Source: Adiantum capillus-veneris (Eukaryota; Streptophyta; Polypodiopsida; Polypodiales; Pteridaceae). From it: a stretch of 64,000 nucleotides of DNA. The stretch covers positions 76,301,291 through 76,365,290 of the forward strand of contig CM043948.1 of assembly GCA_014529385.2 (NCBI GenBank), in the 5' to 3' direction. Of the stretch, positions 60,168-64,000 are shown in pieces. How positions within the stretch are numbered: position 1 is the stretch's first letter; the number at the start of each line of letters is the position of its first letter. The notes under the pieces were generated by a model, which worked only from the letters and a program-made list of their open reading frames with translations, did no database searches and was not told the origin of the DNA. Position numbers and translations under genes: made by a program.

Positions 60168-60497
60168 ATGGATATTTTTAGATCCAGAGAGTACACGTTG
60201 GAAAGATTCAATGGACTTTATAAAAAGCGGACTATCCAAGAAATAGTGCTTAAGTACCTATACATGAGTGTGCTTGACAATGCATTGAAGCGATTATCTT
60301 CGGGTGTGATTTTGATTTCACCCAATGGAAGTGTACTAGAGGCTTTATGTGGAGGCAAATCGTTTTCTAGACCACATAGTAACCAGAAAAAATTACATTT
60401 GCGCCATGCTCGTGTCGAGCCAAGACAGCTCTTAGATGTCATTCATACATCGACTAATAAATTTCTCAAAATTTTGGTTTATGTAGATAAAGTTTAA
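60168..60497 (+). CDS. Unidentified 109-codon ORF
   Basis: ATG at 60168, ending LVYVDKV. Composition is protein-like (YTLERFNGLYKKRTIQEIVL, then YLYMSVLDNALKRLSS, then RHARVEPRQLLDVIHTS). No domain is recognised. Before the miniature LTR element inserted, this region was about 150 bp from the 64-bp tandem repeat, so it may belong to the 49-57-kb block. Confidence 0.35.
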   Translation: MDIFRSREYTLERFNGLYKKRTIQEIVLKYLYMSVLDNALKRLSSGVILISPNGSVLEALCGGKSFSRPHSNQKKLHLRHARVEPRQLLDVIHTSTNKFLKILVYVDKV

Positions 60498-60506
60498 GTT
60501 TTGATT

Positions 60507-60508
<2 letters not shown>

Positions 60509-60604
<96 letters not shown>

Positions 60605-60684
60605 ATAATAATAAGAAGAAGAAGAAGAGAAATTTCTAATGTGAGAGAAAGTCTACTTCTTGAGAGAAACTCTGTGTTGTGTAT

Positions 60685-60740
<56 letters not shown>
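60509..60740. repeat. (GT)n-(GA)n and (GA)n microsatellites
   Basis: (GT)n 60509-60549 runs straight into (GA)n 60549-60601, with a second (GA)n at 60689-60740 and a short AAT/AAG patch between them. Confidence 0.95.
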
Positions 60741-60742
<2 letters not shown>

Positions 60743-61187
60743 AATTTGCAGCAACTTACACTCTGGCTCAATTGAATTCCCCTCTTGTTTCCTTGTCCAT
60801 GTGATAATGGATAGTTGACAATCATGCTTCTAGTTAATTGTGAGCTAAAATCATGACATAGTTCTTGTTATGCAATGTATGAGTCTTTTTTTCCGTGCAC
60901 ACTTCCACACTCAATTTAGTACTCAATTGAAAGCAACCTTTAACAATTGTAAGGGCTTGTAAGGAGACATAGTCCTAAACAATCACTTAAGTTGATATAA
61001 AAGTATTCTTAGCATGGCCATGTTTACATTTACTTCCATGATCTATCACTACCTTGTACAAATTAAAGTTAACGTCAGTGCCTTGAAGTACTTTACTAAT
61101 TTACATAATTGCTATACACAAAAGATACATTTTACTTTATTGATTCCTCATGTATGGCCAATATTATAAATATTTTTTTAACATGTT

Positions 61188-61246
<59 letters not shown>

Positions 61247-61342
61247 TTTATCATTTTCAAATGTCAAATACAACCTATGGGACCAAAAGAAACGTATCAT
61301 GTGAGAGTGTAGAGATGATTTTCAGTGACTCTCAATGCACTC

Positions 61343-61382
<40 letters not shown>
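61188..61382. repeat. (GT)n-(GA)n and (GA)n microsatellites
   Basis: GT 61188-61208, GA 61208-61242 and GA 61346-61382. This is the same compound order as the 60.5-kb cluster. Confidence 0.95.
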
Positions 61383-61386
<4 letters not shown>

Positions 61387-62000
61387 AATGTGCACACATG
61401 TAAGATTTTTTTTTTCTTACGTATGTGAAAATGCCTCTAGATTCATAGAAATATAATGAGCAAATTTTATAGTGTTTGTTAACTTTTTGAAATTTCACAT
61501 GAAATTAAGTATTGTCAAATTGTACCAAGATTTGACAATGCTATGTATACTATCCTCTTTGATTGGCTGGTTTTGCTCGATTTTTGATTCGCTCGAAAAA
61601 TCTTGCTCGGTCTTTGTAATTCCTCACAATGGGCAACTTGTCTCTTAGGCACCATATTATGAAAGTGGTGAGCGTTCGAAGAATGCTAGGATATCATGGG
61701 CCCGGGGAGGTCACCTAATAAAAAATGTAACCTATCACGTTGTCGGGATGTGTGCGGTCTAGTTGGGAAGGTGCGGAACCTATGGCTGTGAGAGTTCGTG
61801 ATGAGAGTCAATGAAACAACGTTTATGGAGAATCACCAACCCTCATCCTAAAGATGGTTTTAACTCTAAGAGCGTTCGTAACAAAAATGTCACAAACCCT
61901 CTTTGCTATTGTGCTTGGAACGTGTTTGTTTTGGTAGTCGAGATTATGATGAAAGGACCATCAAATCACATCCAATTTTACTTTAAAAGAGAAATTAGGA
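61383..62000. other. No gene seen
   Basis: AT-rich DNA. The frame 61811-62029 (plus) has no recognised motif. Confidence 0.45.
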
Positions 62001-62932
62001 ACACTAAATGTTCAGCCATAAAAATTTAATGCTCATATAAGCACATTTCTCAATCAAAACCCAAACCTCTTTGGTGGTATCATGTAGCCTCGCCCCCAAT
62101 TACATAGTCGTAGCATCAAACAGTTGAAACGAATACACAAGCTTCCACCTTCATGGCAACCATTTTCTGCGTTTGAAGAGATTTAAGAGCTTCGAAATCA
62201 AAGCACACACACCATTTTGATAAGGGAAAACCCTAATTCACTCCCTCACAAGCTCAGATACAAGATTGCGAAGAGGCGGGACTGCAGCACAGATAGATTG
62301 GGCAACCATGAAAGCTAGTGAACAATAGTGATAAATTGCAGGTTTTTTCTGTAGAAAGCCCCCTTCTCTCTCTTTCCCGCGGAATTATGAGCTGATGTGT
62401 CAATTTTTGGACCATTTTGCCACTTTGGACAAAAACTAGGCCATTTTCAGCTCATTTTTTACCCAAAAAATGTCATTTTTGATGCGAAAAATCCCAAATA
62501 GAGTCAGGAAAACCCTTACATTTGTGGGATCACTCGCATACGAATAAAAATCATAGATAAGCATCATTTTTCATCAATATATCATTTTATGTCACTTTCC
62601 ATGCAATTCTGCAACGGCGCCTGCTAGCTGCTATTTATGATAGTTTTTCCCGCATCAGTCTTTGTAGGCGAGATGAGTGTGCCACTATGAAACACTTGGA
62701 CTATGTACATTTTCAAACCAAATTAGGCATCTTATCAAGTGAAAAAGCATGAAAATGAGCCACATCCAGGGCCACGACTCCCCGGATAGGTATGTACATG
62801 ATAGCGACCGCAGTAGTCGCTTTAGCATATATCACAATATGTACATTATTGTTTTTGTTTCCATGCATCGAGAAGTGTCAAAAGTGAGGTTAATGTTTTT
62901 ATTTCACACTATGTATGTGCCACGGCACGACA
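62000..62932 (-). repeat. Probable 3' LTR of the gypsy element (extent uncertain)
   Basis: On minus, the integrase frame is followed by TTTAGAGGGGGTGGA (62933-62947), a polypurine tract, and then TGTCGTGCC at 62932 as a likely LTR start. The far end cannot be fixed without the 5' copy. Confidence 0.5.
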
Positions 62933-62991
62933 TCCACCCCCTCTAAACCTGCACATCCTCCGGCATGTGCCAACATTTTCCCTATATAGGT

Positions 62992-64000
62992 TTAATCTTC
63001 ATGAAGATCCACAAATATTTGGATGTCATTTTCATCTTCTGCAAAGTCTGGAAAATCATCCTCTGCTTCTTCATCCTCATCTGTAGCAATGTCATTAGGA
63101 TCTTCATCATCATCTTGTTGTGAATCAAAAGGATCATTATCATGTCTCCTCTTGAACATCTTGATTCTTTTGCCCGCTATGGGAATTTTAAGCTCTGTTC
63201 CATCGAGCTTCCTCAAAGTATATGTAACATTTCCATGCACATGTTTGACAACATAGGGACCAAACCACCTTTTTGCAAGTTTTCTTTGTGTGGTGTGTTG
63301 GTTGTCAAGGCTACTGTCGTACATTAGGACCCAATCACCCTCTTCAATAGGCTTTGGTCGAAGCCTATGTCTTTTATCAAACCTATCTTTATTCTTTAGA
63401 CTTGCATCCTTCAATTGAGCTTTAGCAATGTCTATGTCTTCATGTCTTCTTTCCAATTGCCTTATGCACAAAGCAAGTAGATTTTCCCTACTTACACCAT
63501 CTTCCCAAGGTAACATGTTCCAAGTAGGAACTACATCCTCAATTGGCATGACTGGCTTCTGACCATACATCAATTCGGTAGGCATGCAACCAGTCACTGA
63601 GCTATGAGTTGTACGATCAGCCCACAAAGCATATGGTAGCAACCTTGGCCACTCACACATTCTACCTTTGCATGCCTTAGCCAAAGCTTTGACAATAGGA
63701 GGATGTCCTCTTTCGATTTTCCCGTTTCCCTCTGGATTATAAGCACAAGTCAGGGCTATCTTGATACCAATTCTTGTAAAGAAATCCCTTGCTTCATCTG
63801 CGTCTAACTCACCTCTATCAGCAACTATCTTTCCCACACATCCATAGCGGCATATTACATCTTCAAGCAAAACTTTACAAACAGCTTCTATAGTTTTGTC
63901 CTCAATGCACGCCCTTCCACTTGGTTTGTCAAGTCTTCTCGTGCAAGTACCAAGTATCTCATTTGCCAAAGTCCTAAAGGCATTGTGACTAGATCAAAAA
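62992..64000 (-). pseudogene. Ty3/gypsy integrase, 3' part of pol, running off the window
   Basis: The catalytic core has Asp51 in ADRGELD and Glu86 in NPEGNGKIERGH (numbering of the 62992-63969 frame). The tail is of GPY/F type: KRWFGPYVVKHVHGNVTYTL and LRKLDGTELKIPIAGKRIK, with an acidic C-terminus. Upstream of about 63897 the true sequence is in a different frame (MPLGLWQMRYLVLAREDL and NQVEGRAL), so a one-base shift breaks the gene there. It was part of a pol polyprotein that would continue beyond 64000. There is no chromodomain, so it is not the same lineage as the 35-kb fragment. Confidence 0.88.

Overview
The window looks like nuclear DNA of a land plant with a large, repeat-rich genome. 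A homosporous fern is my best guess, and it is an inference. The signs are an intronless PLS-class pentatricopeptide repeat (PPR) gene, Ty3/gypsy and hAT elements of plant type, short GT-AG introns, many long (GA/CT)n tracts and very low gene density. Only one gene looks intact (the PPR gene, 1689-3146 +). Almost everything else that is recognisable is mobile or derived from mobile DNA.

Layout. 1-3150: a short tandem repeat and the PPR gene. 3368-3516: a tRNA-derived SINE with 10-bp target-site duplications (TSDs). 3530-9000: microsatellites and two unidentified exon-like stretches. 9832-13208: an old non-autonomous LTR element (minus). 13.2-18.2 kb: mostly anonymous AT-rich DNA. 18.2-21.2 kb: a TATA box, a degenerate ~150-bp tandem array and a small broken exon series. 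21.2-21.75 kb: nested hairpins. 22.5-23.8 kb (minus): a protein-kinase pseudogene next to a ~64-bp satellite that carries a solo LTR. 27.25-29.8 kb (minus): a Ty3/gypsy gag-pro-RT remnant. 30.5-35.65 kb: a minisatellite hit by a solo LTR, then a chromovirus 3' end (chromodomain plus LTR) in the opposite orientation. 37647-45330: a complete-length hAT transposon with perfect 8-bp TSDs. It contains a decayed hAT transposase and, convergent to it, a RING-H2 gene and a kinase gene. 45.9-46.65 kb: hairpin MITE-like modules. 49.1-56.9 kb: a four-gene block with a spliced transposase-like gene and a divergent histone H3-like gene on plus, and two unidentified genes on minus. 57226-59976: a very young 2.75-kb LTR element made of tandem repeats. 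62-64 kb (minus): gypsy integrase running off the window end.

How it fits together. The two most unusual units are multi-gene mobile-type blocks. The first is the hAT element carrying kinase and RING-H2 genes; a second kinase of the same type lies at 22.5-23.8 kb. The second is the block that places a histone H3-like reading frame (tail start MARTKQTTRK, histone fold, C-terminal GER motif) directly behind a transposase-like gene. Both are decayed. Nearly all in-frame stops are TAG, TAA or TGA at positions where the reading frame continues as Gln, Arg or Trp, as expected from C-to-T and G-to-A decay of methylated DNA. The ancestral proteins were therefore probably functional, but the copies here are probably not.
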